Below are positions 1-8,230 of a DNA stretch of 64,000 nucleotides, one piece after another. The first letter of the stretch is position 1. Every line of letters begins with the position of its first letter. Source of the stretch: an uncultured Coriobacteriaceae bacterium (GTDB lineage: Bacteria; Actinomycetota; Coriobacteriia; Coriobacteriales; Atopobiaceae). The DNA lies in NCBI GenBank assembly GCA_902780305.1, contig CACZFB010000006.1:1-64000 (forward strand), given 5' to 3'. The notes beneath the pieces are model-generated. The model did no database searches. It had not been told where the DNA came from and was given only the letters and a program-made list of their open reading frames with translations. A program made the position numbers and the translations under genes.

Positions 1-168
1 GCCACGGACCGCACCGTGGCGTTCAAGGTGGCGATGGAGTGCGTGCGCGGGGGGCGCGCCGACCTCGCGGCCGTGTGCGCCAGGCGCACCCAGGCCGTGA
101 GGGGCGGGCGGCGCTTCAAGCGACGAAGGAGGCCCCGGCGGCCGGCGGCCTTCTCCGGGAGGCACTGA
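1..168 (+). CDS. C-terminal end of an unrecognised CDS, cut by the window edge
   Basis: Reading frame 1 is open from the first base to a TGA at 166-168 and gives 55 residues. The tail is very rich in Arg and Gly (a run KRRRR near its end) and I recognise no family. The codons are extremely GC-rich and use AGG/GGG more than neighbouring genes, a style shared with the C-terminal repeats of the ChW protein at 30.4-30.8 kb. Other frames here are also open because of the high GC, so the assignment rests only on the frame being open at the edge. It could equally be non-coding. Confidence 0.3.
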   Translation, partial: ATDRTVAFKVAMECVRGGRADLAAVCARRTQAVRGGRRFKRRRRPRRPAAFSGRH

Positions 169-366
169 CGGCGCCGGGAGGCGGGATGGCGTGCGGCTGC
201 GGCCCGGGGGGCCGGGCGCCGCATGCGCCGGGGCTGCCCGGCGACGGCTGACGGGTGCGGACTCGGGAGGTGGCGCCTAGCGTAGGTGGCGAACTGGCAG
301 ACGGAGTGTCCCGCGGGCGGCGGGGGCGCCGCCCGCGGGCGCCATGGCCAACCCTTAACTAAGTGA
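169..366. other. GC-rich intergenic stretch without a recognised gene
   Basis: I see no convincing ORF or RNA gene here. The stretch is almost pure G+C up to about 345, including GC-rich inverted repeats such as CCCGCGGGCGGC / GCCGCCCGCGGG near 310-340, which could act as a terminator for the upstream partial gene. Confidence 0.35.
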
Positions 367-392
367 CATTGGGGTTACCCCCTTTGATCGGC
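367..392. repeat. Half copy of palindromic repeat family B
   Basis: The sequence ATTGGGGTTACCCCCTTTGA matches one arm of the family B palindrome seen complete at 2536-2606 and 26679-26748. Only one arm is present. It lies 12 bp beyond the stop codon of the HAD phosphatase gene on the minus strand, the same 3'-end position as the other copies. Confidence 0.7.
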
Positions 393-404
393 AGGCGCGG
401 TTCG

Positions 405-1070
405 TTACCGCACCATGGCGAAGAGGGCGGCCTCGAGCTCTGCGGGCGTGTGCGCCAGGACGTGCGCGCCGTTGTCGATGAGGAGCTGTTCGTCTCGAAA
501 GCCCCAGGTGACTGCTACGCAGGGCATGCCGGCGTTGCGCGCGGTCTGCAAGTCCACCTCGGAGTCGCCCACGTATACGCTGGCCTCGGGCGTGCAGCCG
601 ACGGCGTCCAGGCATGCCAGCACGGTGTCGGGCCAGGGCTTGCGCCGAATGCCGTCGCGCTCCCGCTCGCCGCAGGCCACGCTAAACAGGCCGCCAAAGA
701 AGTGCCGTACGAGCGGTTGGACGGCATAGTCGCCCTTGTTCGAGACCACGCAGCAGGGGATGTGGGCCGCTCGCAGATGCTCCACCACCTCGGGTACGCC
801 GTCGTACGGTTGGGTGGCGTCCAGGTTGTGCGCGCTGTAGTGTGCGTCGAAGACGGCGTGCACCTCCTCGACGAGCGACTCGTCCGAGCCTTCTGGCACG
901 GCGAGGCGGATGAGGTTGCGAATGCCGTTTCCCACGAAGCGGCGTACCTCGTCGGTGCTGCGTGGAGGCAGGTTGTATGCGGCAAGAGAATGGTTGGTTG
1001 AGGCGGCAAGATCGTCCAGCGTGTTGAGCAGCGTACCGTCCAGATCGAACACCACGGCAGATTTACCCAT
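405..1070 (-). CDS. HAD-superfamily phosphatase, phosphoglycolate phosphatase-like
   Basis: The 221-residue product has the HAD subfamily IA layout. The N-terminal motif I is VFDLDGTLLNT (nucleophile Asp9, acid/base Asp11), followed by a helical cap at about residues 20-80. Motif II is around VVSNKG near residue 111, motif III is the Lys of RRKPWPDT, and motif IV is GDSEVDLQTARNAG. Length and motifs fit Gph/PGP-type enzymes that dephosphorylate 2-phosphoglycolate, but the group is promiscuous (pyrophosphate, other sugar phosphates), so the substrate is not certain. It is probably cytoplasmic. An AGGAGGAATATG context at the start supports this ATG. The gene is divergent from the CapA-like gene at 1165. 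Confidence 0.85.
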   Translation of the reverse strand: MGKSAVVFDLDGTLLNTLDDLAASTNHSLAAYNLPPRSTDEVRRFVGNGIRNLIRLAVPEGSDESLVEEVHAVFDAHYSAHNLDATQPYDGVPEVVEHLRAAHIPCCVVSNKGDYAVQPLVRHFFGGLFSVACGERERDGIRRKPWPDTVLACLDAVGCTPEASVYVGDSEVDLQTARNAGMPCVAVTWGFRDEQLLIDNGAHVLAHTPAELEAALFAMVR

Positions 1071-1164
1071 ATTCCTCCTTCACTTATCGCTTTGTCTTCG
1101 CATTTTGACGCATTTCATCGTATTATTGTGTGAGTGTGTAGAATATGCGCGGGAAAGGAAGCGC

Positions 1165-2502
1165 ATGAGCGATTTTAGCAACAAACCAAACGCCTCGGGC
1201 GGAGACCAGCGTGTGTTTGCCAACCACTACTCGCGCGCGCGGGGCGTGGCCTCATATAGGCAGCGTCGTCGCGTCAACCGTATCACCAAGATAGCGGTAT
1301 GGATCGTGCTGGTACTCATCGTGGGGGGCGCCGCGGTGCTGTTTGGGCGTCAGCTTATCTATGCGCTCACGCACTCCGCGGGATCGACGACCTCCACCGA
1401 GTCCAAGGCCTCGGGTCATGAGGACGTGCTCATAACCACCACGCAGCCGGCGTCCATCTCGTTTGTGGCGGCGGGCGACGTGGTGGCCAATGGCTCGGTC
1501 GTGGAGAGTGGCAAGAAGACCGATGGCAACGCCTACAACTTCGTGCATCTGTTCTCTAACATTAGCGACGAGGTGGGCAAGTTCGACGTGCGCATGCTCA
1601 ACCAGGAGACCCCGATGGCGGGCAGCGACCATGGGTTTGGTGGCACCAATCCGCTCAACGCGCCACAGGACCTGGGAAGGGCCGAGGTTGCTGCGGGCTT
1701 CAACGTGATCCTGCACGCAAACGACCATGCGCTGGACTGGGGCACGGACGGTGTGCACAAGGAGCTGTCGTGGTGGCATACCGAGCAGCCCAACCTGCCC
1801 ATCCTGGGTGTCGCGGAGCCCGATCCCGTTAAGAACCCCGGGCTTTCGGACTACGTGAGCGACGTGTACACGTACTCGAAGGACGGTTTTAAGATTGCCG
1901 TGCTCAACCACTCCTTTGGCATCGAGGGTGACGATCACTCGGTCGTGGCCCCGCTCGACGAGGATAAGGTGCGTGAGGACGTCTCGAGGGCGCGTGATTT
2001 GGGCGCCGAGGTCATCGTGGCCTGCCCGCATTGGGGTGACGAGAACAACCCCGAAATCAGCGACGAGCAGCGCGAGTACGCCGAGCTCTATGCGAAGCTG
2101 GGCGTGGACGTCATCGTGGGCACGCACCCGCGCGTGCTACAGGGCGTCGAGGTGCTTTCGGGCGAGGGCAATCACAAGACGCTGTGCTACTACTCGCTGG
2201 GCTGCTTGGTTTCGGGTCTGAATGCTCCCGAGCATTTCCTGGGCGGCATGGCTGAGTTCTCCATCGACCGTTCCGACAACGGCACGTACACGGTGACGGG
2301 CGCCAAGCTCAAGCCCGTGGTTACTCATCGTGCGAACGGCGACGAGTACAGCACGTACCTGCTCGCCGACTACACCGACGAAATTGCCCGAACCGGTTGG
2401 GATGGCTACTCGTACACGCGCAGCTTCTACGACCAGCGCTGCGAGGAGGTGCTCGGCGACGACTACGACACCGATGCCGGCGCACTGAGCATCGAGGTGT
2501 AG
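1165..2502 (+). CDS. CapA-family (PGA_cap) membrane-anchored metallophosphatase-like protein
   Basis: The 445-residue product has a basic cytoplasmic N-terminus, one membrane segment at about residues 45-65, a short Ser/Thr-rich linker and then a CapA/PGA_cap domain facing outside. Family hallmarks are visible: SFVAAGDVVANG, LNQETPMAG, ANDHALDWG, CPHWGDENN and GTHPRVLQG, which place Asp, Asn and His residues as in metallophosphatase folds. CapA-type proteins take part in poly-gamma-glutamate or other surface polymer synthesis, but the exact role here is inferred. The in-frame ORF extends upstream to 910 across the phosphatase gene. I chose the ATG at 1165 because GGAAAGGAAG sits just before it. 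A paralogue lies at 8231. Confidence 0.85.
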   Translation: MSDFSNKPNASGGDQRVFANHYSRARGVASYRQRRRVNRITKIAVWIVLVLIVGGAAVLFGRQLIYALTHSAGSTTSTESKASGHEDVLITTTQPASISFVAAGDVVANGSVVESGKKTDGNAYNFVHLFSNISDEVGKFDVRMLNQETPMAGSDHGFGGTNPLNAPQDLGRAEVAAGFNVILHANDHALDWGTDGVHKELSWWHTEQPNLPILGVAEPDPVKNPGLSDYVSDVYTYSKDGFKIAVLNHSFGIEGDDHSVVAPLDEDKVREDVSRARDLGAEVIVACPHWGDENNPEISDEQREYAELYAKLGVDVIVGTHPRVLQGVEVLSGEGNHKTLCYYSLGCLVSGLNAPEHFLGGMAEFSIDRSDNGTYTVTGAKLKPVVTHRANGDEYSTYLLADYTDEIARTGWDGYSYTRSFYDQRCEEVLGDDYDTDAGALSIEV

Positions 2503-2535
2503 TTTTAGGGGCAAACGACGGCCAACCCGTGCCAG

Positions 2536-2606
2536 CCTATCGAAGGGGGTAACCCCCATTGATATGCCGCTTGCGGCAATCAATGGGGGTTACCCCCTTC
2601 GATAGG
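2536..2606. repeat. Family B palindrome between convergent genes
   Basis: Two perfect inverted arms of about 28 bp (CCTATCGAAGGGGGTAACCC outward and its complement) flank a short loop containing its own small hairpin, GCCGCTTGCGGC. It starts 33 bp after the CapA stop and ends 14 bp from the stop of the convergent HlyD gene. This suggests a bidirectional terminator. It is the type copy of family B, with others at 12936, 22315, 26679 and 30905. Confidence 0.9.
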
Positions 2607-2619
2607 TGACTGACGCCGC

Positions 2620-4566
2620 CTACTCCTCGGACTGCTCGTCGGCGGGCTCTTCGGAGCCGTTCTCCTCGTCCCGCTGCTCCTCGTCCTGCTCCTCGCTTTG
2701 CTTGGGCTCTTCCTTCGGCTGCTCCTGCTCCTGCTTCGCCTGGGATTCGTCCTTTTGGACCGAGGCCTCGTCCACGTCGCCCAGCACCACGGCATTGTCC
2801 TTTTGGATGCTGTCGGAGCTCACGGCGGCCTGCGTCTTGTTTTTGGCGACGACGCGCACCGGCACCTTCGAGACGATGCCACGCGAGGCGTCGAGCAGCA
2901 CGTTGAGGTAGGTGGAGTTGTCGTCGTCGGTCTTTACGGACTCCAACGGCACGATGAGCGAATTGGGGATGCTCTGCACCACGATCGTGGCCTGCGCCTC
3001 CATGTTGGGGGTAATGCGCTCGTCGGGATCCTCGAGCAGGATGCTTACCGTTACCGGCTCCTCCTCTTCCTCCTCCGTCTCCTCTTCGGGCTCCATTACC
3101 GACTCGATCTTTGTCGTTATGGTGCCCAGGTCTGCGACGGCGGGGAAGGTGAGCCGCACCTCGGTTCCCTCCTTCACGCCCTGTGCCTCCTCCTGGGTAA
3201 GCTTGAGCTCCAGGCGCATGGCCGACTTGTCCAGCACGCGACACAGCTGCTCGCCGTTGGCAATGTTCTTGCCCTCCTTGAGCTCGGAGTCGATGCCCTC
3301 CACCGTTCCGGAGATGGGCGCGTGCACGATGAGCTTGAGCTCTTGCTCATGCGCCAGGTTGTAGGTCTCCTGTACCGCCTGGAGGGTGGTCTCGGAGTCC
3401 TTGACTCGGTTCTCGGCATCCTCCACGTTGCGCTTGGCCTGCTCGAGTACGGCCTCGGCGGCAGCGACGGCCGCCTTGGATGCGGCGGTGCCGCCCTCGG
3501 TGGTCGTGGTGGTCGTGTGCCCGTCGCTCGAGACCGTGGTCGTGGTGGCGTTGGCGCTCTTCCTGAGGTTCTCCACCTGCTTCTCCTCGTTGGCGAGCGT
3601 CTGCTGCGCCTGCTCGAGTGCGCGCACGCGCGAGTCGGTGTCGGCTTGGGCGGCGTCGAGCGCGTCCTGCGCGCGCTGGGCGGCATCGTGGATCGAGGAG
3701 TTCTCCAAACGGAACAGCTCCTGTCCCTCGTCCACATGGTCGCCGTTGGACACGAGCATCGACGTGAGGGATCCCGACGCCTCCACGTTCACGTCCTGCT
3801 CGTCGAGCGCCGAGACCGACGACGTCTTGTTAACCGTCTCCAGGAACTCGCCCTGCTCGATGTTGGCCGTTTGGTACTCGGGCACCGGTGCGGCCTGCGG
3901 TTTGCTCAGGCTCTGCCAAATGAACCAGCCGCCCGCACCCATGGCGGCCACGATGAACACCGTAATAAGAATCACCCGGATGCGCGAGTGGCGCTTCCGT
4001 GTCTCCTCCGCCCGCTCGCGCGCCTGGCGTTGCGAGAGGTACGGCGTGGCGCCGCCCTCGTAGTAGGCGCGGTCCTCGCTGACCGCCGCGACCTCGCGTC
4101 GTGAAAGACGCTCGCGGCTGGCGTCGGAGGGAACCACCGGCTGGGGAACGTCCTCGGCCCCGATTACGGGCAGCAGCGGGTCCGCGTCAACCATCTGGTC
4201 GGCCGGGTCGCTTGCCACCACGAGTGGGGTTTCGTCCTGCTCATCGTCCCCAAACGGATCGAGCATGTTCTTGCGCTCCATGCCGTAGCCCAGCGCTGGC
4301 GAGGCCACGGTCTTGTCCTGGTCGCCGCTTGCGTCGCCTGGGCCCTGCCCGAGGTCGTCTCGGTCGAGCAGGCGGGTCTCCATGGGGTCGGACTTGCCGA
4401 GCAGTTGCGTCGCGGCGGGGTCCTGCCCGCCGAGCAATTGCGTCGCCTGGGGGTCCTGACCGCCGAGCAACTGCGTGGCGGCGGGGTCCTGCCCGCCGAG
4501 CAGCTGGGTTGCCTCGGGGTCGGCCGCAGAATCTGTGGAGCGCAGGTGGCTGGGTTTGTTGGTCAT
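2620..4566 (-). CDS. HlyD/RND-type periplasmic adaptor-like membrane fusion protein with N-terminal 11-residue repeats
   Basis: The 648-residue product has a long cytoplasmic N-terminus and one membrane segment at about residues 197-218 (ILITVFIVAAMGAGGWFIW). An HlyD core follows: a barrel-sandwich half with QDVNVEASGSLTSMLVSNGD, a coiled coil at about 285-410, the second lipoyl half around KLIVHAPISGTVEGI, then a beta-barrel. It ends in an acidic Gln/Glu-rich tail of about 60 residues. Such proteins normally partner a MacB-type ABC or RND exporter, but no such gene is adjacent. The N-terminus carries five tandem copies of an 11-residue unit with a central ATQLLG, which is unusual for the family. 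ATG at 4566 is preceded by a weak GAGG. Confidence 0.85.
   Translation of the reverse strand: MTNKPSHLRSTDSAADPEATQLLGGQDPAATQLLGGQDPQATQLLGGQDPAATQLLGKSDPMETRLLDRDDLGQGPGDASGDQDKTVASPALGYGMERKNMLDPFGDDEQDETPLVVASDPADQMVDADPLLPVIGAEDVPQPVVPSDASRERLSRREVAAVSEDRAYYEGGATPYLSQRQARERAEETRKRHSRIRVILITVFIVAAMGAGGWFIWQSLSKPQAAPVPEYQTANIEQGEFLETVNKTSSVSALDEQDVNVEASGSLTSMLVSNGDHVDEGQELFRLENSSIHDAAQRAQDALDAAQADTDSRVRALEQAQQTLANEEKQVENLRKSANATTTTVSSDGHTTTTTTEGGTAASKAAVAAAEAVLEQAKRNVEDAENRVKDSETTLQAVQETYNLAHEQELKLIVHAPISGTVEGIDSELKEGKNIANGEQLCRVLDKSAMRLELKLTQEEAQGVKEGTEVRLTFPAVADLGTITTKIESVMEPEEETEEEEEEPVTVSILLEDPDERITPNMEAQATIVVQSIPNSLIVPLESVKTDDDNSTYLNVLLDASRGIVSKVPVRVVAKNKTQAAVSSDSIQKDNAVVLGDVDEASVQKDESQAKQEQEQPKEEPKQSEEQDEEQRDEENGSEEPADEQSEE
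4354..4518 (-). repeat. Five tandem 33-bp repeats inside the HlyD-like gene
   Basis: The encoded unit is DPxATQLLGGQ. Copies start at residues 17, 28, 39, 50 and 61 and place Thr at positions 20, 31, 42, 53 and 64. The last copy has diverged (METRLLDRDD). The unit count could vary between strains by slippage. Threonine followed by Gln-Leu-Leu in a disordered cytoplasmic tail resembles phospho-Thr sites read by FHA domains, but that is inference. Confidence 0.9.
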
Positions 4567-4850
4567 GGCGAATACCTCGGAATGGTAGTCGTTGGTCGTT
4601 CGTTGCTACGGTTGGCGCTTGTGGCAAGGGAACGAGGGTCCCGCCCTCGGGTTGGTCCTTGACTGCAAGCGTGTGCGCAATCGTTGGTTAGAAGGATACC
4701 GCAAACGATTGCGGTTTGTCGGAGCATCATAAACTTGTCCGTAGTACAATGCTGTCCTTGTGCGACGCGGTGCCGTTTACGCCGCGCTGCCGTCTGCTAC
4801 GAGGCCGCTCGTACCGACACGGAACGGCAAGAGACGAAAGGAACAGCAAA

Positions 4851-6620
4851 TTGAGCACGTTTTCCATGCACACCCACACCTGCGCCGAGCTGCGCCCCAG
4901 CGACATCGGTGCCGAGGTCACACTTACTGGCTGGGTCTGGCATCGCCGCGACCACGGTGGCCTGATCTTTATTGACCTGCGCGACCGCGAGGGCGTCACG
5001 CAGATTTCGTTCGACCCCGACAACTCCGGCGGCACCGCGTTCCACACCGCCGAGACCGTGCGCTCCGAGTGGCCCATCAAGGTGAGCGGTGTGGTGCGCA
5101 AGCGCCCGGAGGGCATGGAGAACGAGAAGCTCGCCACCGGCGAGATCGAGGTCCTGGTGTCGAGCATCGAGGTGCTCAACACCAGCCACACGCCCGCGTT
5201 CCAAATCGAGGACCGTCTGGACGTCTCGGAGGACGTGCGCCTGCGGTATCGGTACCTGGACCTGCGCCGTCCGGCCATGATGTCGCGCATGCGCCTGCGC
5301 TCCGACTTTACCTTTGCCCTGCGCGAGGCCCTGCATCGTCGCGCGTTCATGGAGGTGGAGACGCCCGCGCTGTTTAAGTCCACGCCCGAGGGCGCCCGCG
5401 ACTTCATCGTTCCCAGCCGCCTGCAGCCGGGCAACTTCTATGCGCTGCCGCAAAGCCCCCAGCTGCTCAAGCAGCTGCTCATGGTGGGTGGCGTGGAGCG
5501 CTACTACCAGGTTGCCAAGTGCTTCCGCGACGAGGACCTGCGCGCCGACCGCCAGCCCGAGTTCACGCAGGTCGACGTGGAGATGAGCTTCGTCGAGCAG
5601 GACGACGTGATGGGCGCGCTCGAGGAGGTCTTCGCCGACGCGTTTGCCGCCGTGGGGGTGGACATGCCCACGCCGCTGCGTCGCATCACTTACCGCGAGG
5701 CCATGGACACCTATGGCACCGACAAGCCCGACACGCGCTTTGGCATGCACCTGCACGACGTGACGCAGCTCTTTGCCAACTCCAAGTTCAAGATCTTTGC
5801 CACGGCCGCGAACACCGACGGCCAGGTGGTAAAGTGCATCAACGCCAAGGGTGCCGGCAAGTGGCCGCGCAGCCAGATCGACAAGCTCGCCAACGTGGCG
5901 GCCACGTTTGGCGCCAAGGGGCTGGCGTGGATTGCCTTCCGTGAGGACGGATCCATAAACAGCCCCATCGTCAAGTTCTTCTCGGACGAGGAGATGGCGG
6001 GCCTGCGCGCCGAGTGCGAGGTCGAGCCCGGCGACCTGGTGATGTTTGCCGCGGGCGAGCGTACCCTGTCGTGCGAGATCCTGGGTGGCATGCGCAACCA
6101 CATGGCCAACGCCATGGAGCTGCCGCGCGAGGGGCACGACTTCCTGTGGGTCGTGGACTTCCCGCTGGTGCACTGGGACGAGGACCGCAAGGCGTACGCG
6201 GCCGAGCACCAGCCGTTTACCCAGCCCTTCGAGGAGGACATCGACCGCATCGAGACGGACCCGCTGTCGGTGGGCTCGCACACCTACGACTTCGTGATGG
6301 ACGGCTACGAGGCGGGCGGCGGCGGCATGCGCGTGCACAACGCCGAGCTGCAGATGCGCATCCTCAAGCTGCTGGGCTTTACCGAGGAGGGCGCGCGGGA
6401 GCAGTTTGGCTTCCTGCTGGATGCCCTGGAGTACGGCGCGCCCCCCATGGGCGGCTTCGCGCTTGGCCTGGACCGCGTGTGCATGCTGCTCGCGGGCTGC
6501 GACTCCATTCGCGAGGTCATGGCGTTCCCCAAGACGAGCAACGGAAACGACCTGATGAGCAGCGCCCCGTCCGCCGTGTCTGGCCGCCAGCTCAAGGAGG
6601 TCTCGCTTCGCCTCATGTAG
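4851..6620 (+). CDS. aspS: Aspartyl-tRNA synthetase
   Basis: The 589-residue product matches the bacterial AspRS length. It has an N-terminal OB-fold anticodon-binding domain (residues 10-110, GWVWHRRDHGGLIFIDLRDR) and class II motif 2 (CFRDEDLRADRQPEFTQVD). A bacterial GAD insertion spans about residues 285-420, and motif 3 is GFALGLDRV near the C-terminus. It charges tRNA-Asp with aspartate in the cytoplasm. The frame is open back to 4716, but the TTG at 4851 is preferred: AAAGGAA lies 7 bp upstream and the protein then begins STFSMHTHTCAEL, close to the usual AspRS start. An ATG at 4866 is the alternative. Whether it also charges tRNA-Asn (non-discriminating) cannot be told from sequence alone. 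Confidence 0.97.
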   Translation: MSTFSMHTHTCAELRPSDIGAEVTLTGWVWHRRDHGGLIFIDLRDREGVTQISFDPDNSGGTAFHTAETVRSEWPIKVSGVVRKRPEGMENEKLATGEIEVLVSSIEVLNTSHTPAFQIEDRLDVSEDVRLRYRYLDLRRPAMMSRMRLRSDFTFALREALHRRAFMEVETPALFKSTPEGARDFIVPSRLQPGNFYALPQSPQLLKQLLMVGGVERYYQVAKCFRDEDLRADRQPEFTQVDVEMSFVEQDDVMGALEEVFADAFAAVGVDMPTPLRRITYREAMDTYGTDKPDTRFGMHLHDVTQLFANSKFKIFATAANTDGQVVKCINAKGAGKWPRSQIDKLANVAATFGAKGLAWIAFREDGSINSPIVKFFSDEEMAGLRAECEVEPGDLVMFAAGERTLSCEILGGMRNHMANAMELPREGHDFLWVVDFPLVHWDEDRKAYAAEHQPFTQPFEEDIDRIETDPLSVGSHTYDFVMDGYEAGGGGMRVHNAELQMRILKLLGFTEEGAREQFGFLLDALEYGAPPMGGFALGLDRVCMLLAGCDSIREVMAFPKTSNGNDLMSSAPSAVSGRQLKEVSLRLM

Positions 6621-6630
6621 CCCGACGAAC

Positions 6631-6659
6631 TGAGAAAAGGGGCCAAACCCCTTTTCTCA
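6631..6659. repeat. Family C palindrome behind aspS
   Basis: TGAGAAAAGGGG and its perfect complement CCCCTTTTCTCA enclose the 5-base loop CCAAA. It begins 10 bp after the aspS stop and is likely to terminate transcription. Other family C copies are at 8122, 38844 and 63541. Confidence 0.9.
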
Positions 6660-6693
6660 CTTTGGCGCAAGCTTTGGGGAGCGAGGGAGTCGC

Positions 6694-8112
6694 ATGAGGG
6701 AACGGCGAACAGCGAGGGAACGGCGAACCGCAAACGGACGTAGGAGGCGTACGAGGTCGTCGGCGACCAGGCCGGCGAGCCGGCCGGCGACCCAGCCTCC
6801 GGCCATCGTGCGTGCTGCCAACCGCTGGTGGGACCGGTTGCTCGACGTGGCCGACAAGCGGTCCTTCTCGCGCGGCGCCTCGGAGTACGCCGCAAACCAG
6901 ACCACGCGCGACTACCTGCTCAACACGATTGGCCTGGGTGCCTGGGGCGCGCTCTTCCCGCTGCTCTCCATCGTGGCAACCCAGCTGGCCGGCGCGGAGC
7001 AGGCGGGCATGTTCTCCATGGCCTTTACCACGGCTACGCTGCTGCTGTACGTGGGAAACTACGGCGTGCGCACGTATCAGGTGTCCGACATCGACGAGGC
7101 CGACTCGTTTGCGTCGTACCAGGTGCAGCGCGTGATTACGGTGGCGATCATGCTGATCGTGGGCTGGCTGTGGTGTGCGATAAAGGGATACGACCAGGAG
7201 ATGGCCCTCATCACTTGGGGCGCCTTCGGCTTTCGCGCGGTGGACGCCCTGGCCGACACGTACGAGGCGCGCCTGCAGCAGATGAGCAAGCTCTACCTGT
7301 CGGGCGTCTCGCAGGCGGCGCGCTCTGTGCTGGGCATCGTGGTGTTCAGCGTGCTGCTTCTGGTAACGCACAGCCTCGTGGTGGCGAGTCTGGGCATGGC
7401 CCTCTCGGCGGTCGCCTCATTCGTGCTGCTCACGCTGCCGCTCGCCCTGCTCGAGACGCCCAAGTCGCGCAGCGTGGATGCGGAGGAGATTCGGGAGCTC
7501 TTCGTGGAGTGCTTTCCCGCCTTTGCGGCCCAGTTCCTCTTTGCGCTTATAGAGACGATGCCCAAGTTTGCCATGGAGGGCGTGCTGCCGTACGAGAGCC
7601 AGGTGTTCTTTAACGCCATCTACTTTCCGGCACAGTCCATCCTCATGATCGTGGGCTTCGTGTACAAGCCGCAGCTGGTGCGCATCGCCAACCTGTGGGC
7701 CGACCGCAGCCGCCGCGCGCGGTTCGACGTGGTCGTGCTCGCCATGCTGGCCGTAAGCGTGGGTGTGACCGTGGTTATGCTGTTCGTGTTCGGAATGGTG
7801 GGTGTGTGGCTTACGGGCGTGCTGTATGGTACCGACTTCGAGCCGTACCGCACGGCGCAGTACCTTATGATAGTTGCCGGCGGGCTGTCGGCCGGTATCG
7901 ACTTCTTGTATCAGACGATCACGGTGCTCCGCCGTCAGGCGGTGGCGACGCTTACGTATCTGGGGTCGTTCGTGGTGGTTGCGCTCTGCTCCGTGATTCT
8001 TGTGCGCATGGTGGGCTTCGACGGCGCCGTGTACTCCTACTTCATCGTTATGGTTGTGCTCTTTGCGGCGCTGGCCACCCAGTACGTGCTGATTCGCATC
8101 GCGAACCGCTAG
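6694..8112 (+). CDS. Polysaccharide flippase (MOP/Wzx-like membrane protein)
   Basis: The 472-residue product has about 12 predicted membrane segments from about residue 75 onward (LLNTIGLGAWGALFPLLSIV first) and loops with the character of Wzx/polysaccharide-biosynthesis flippases of the MOP superfamily. It would move undecaprenyl-linked saccharide across the membrane. The lineage-level call rests on topology and pattern rather than a diagnostic motif. The N-terminal 35 residues are Arg-rich and are encoded by a GAGGGAACGGCGAAC direct repeat (6696-6710 and 6714-6728). The true start may therefore be later, although no good ATG exists before the membrane part. The gene sits between two CapA-like genes. 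Confidence 0.75.
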   Translation: MRERRTARERRTANGRRRRTRSSATRPASRPATQPPAIVRAANRWWDRLLDVADKRSFSRGASEYAANQTTRDYLLNTIGLGAWGALFPLLSIVATQLAGAEQAGMFSMAFTTATLLLYVGNYGVRTYQVSDIDEADSFASYQVQRVITVAIMLIVGWLWCAIKGYDQEMALITWGAFGFRAVDALADTYEARLQQMSKLYLSGVSQAARSVLGIVVFSVLLLVTHSLVVASLGMALSAVASFVLLTLPLALLETPKSRSVDAEEIRELFVECFPAFAAQFLFALIETMPKFAMEGVLPYESQVFFNAIYFPAQSILMIVGFVYKPQLVRIANLWADRSRRARFDVVVLAMLAVSVGVTVVMLFVFGMVGVWLTGVLYGTDFEPYRTAQYLMIVAGGLSAGIDFLYQTITVLRRQAVATLTYLGSFVVVALCSVILVRMVGFDGAVYSYFIVMVVLFAALATQYVLIRIANR

Positions 8113-8121
8113 GCGGTTGAG

Positions 8122-8158
8122 AAAATGAGAAAAGGGGTTTGGCCCCTTTTCTCATTTT
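8122..8158. repeat. Family C palindrome behind the flippase gene
   Basis: AAAATGAGAAAAGGGG and its perfect 16-base complement surround TTTGG. It lies 9 bp after the flippase stop. The right arm ends in a T-rich run, as expected of an intrinsic terminator on the plus strand. Confidence 0.9.
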
Positions 8159-8230
8159 GCGTGAAGCTGTTGGTGTGCGGGAATGATTCGCGTATTATCG
8201 AGTTCGCACATATTGTCCGAGGGAGGGCAC

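Noticed and set aside
910-1164. Longer N-terminus for the first CapA protein
   Set aside because: The frame continues upstream but overlaps the HAD phosphatase and its promoter, and the ribosome site is at 1165.
4567-4850. T-box riboswitch before aspS
   Set aside because: The leader is 284 bp, but I could not find the T-box GGUGGnACCGCG element or a specifier loop with a clear terminator. GAGGGTCCCGCCCTCG is only a simple hairpin.
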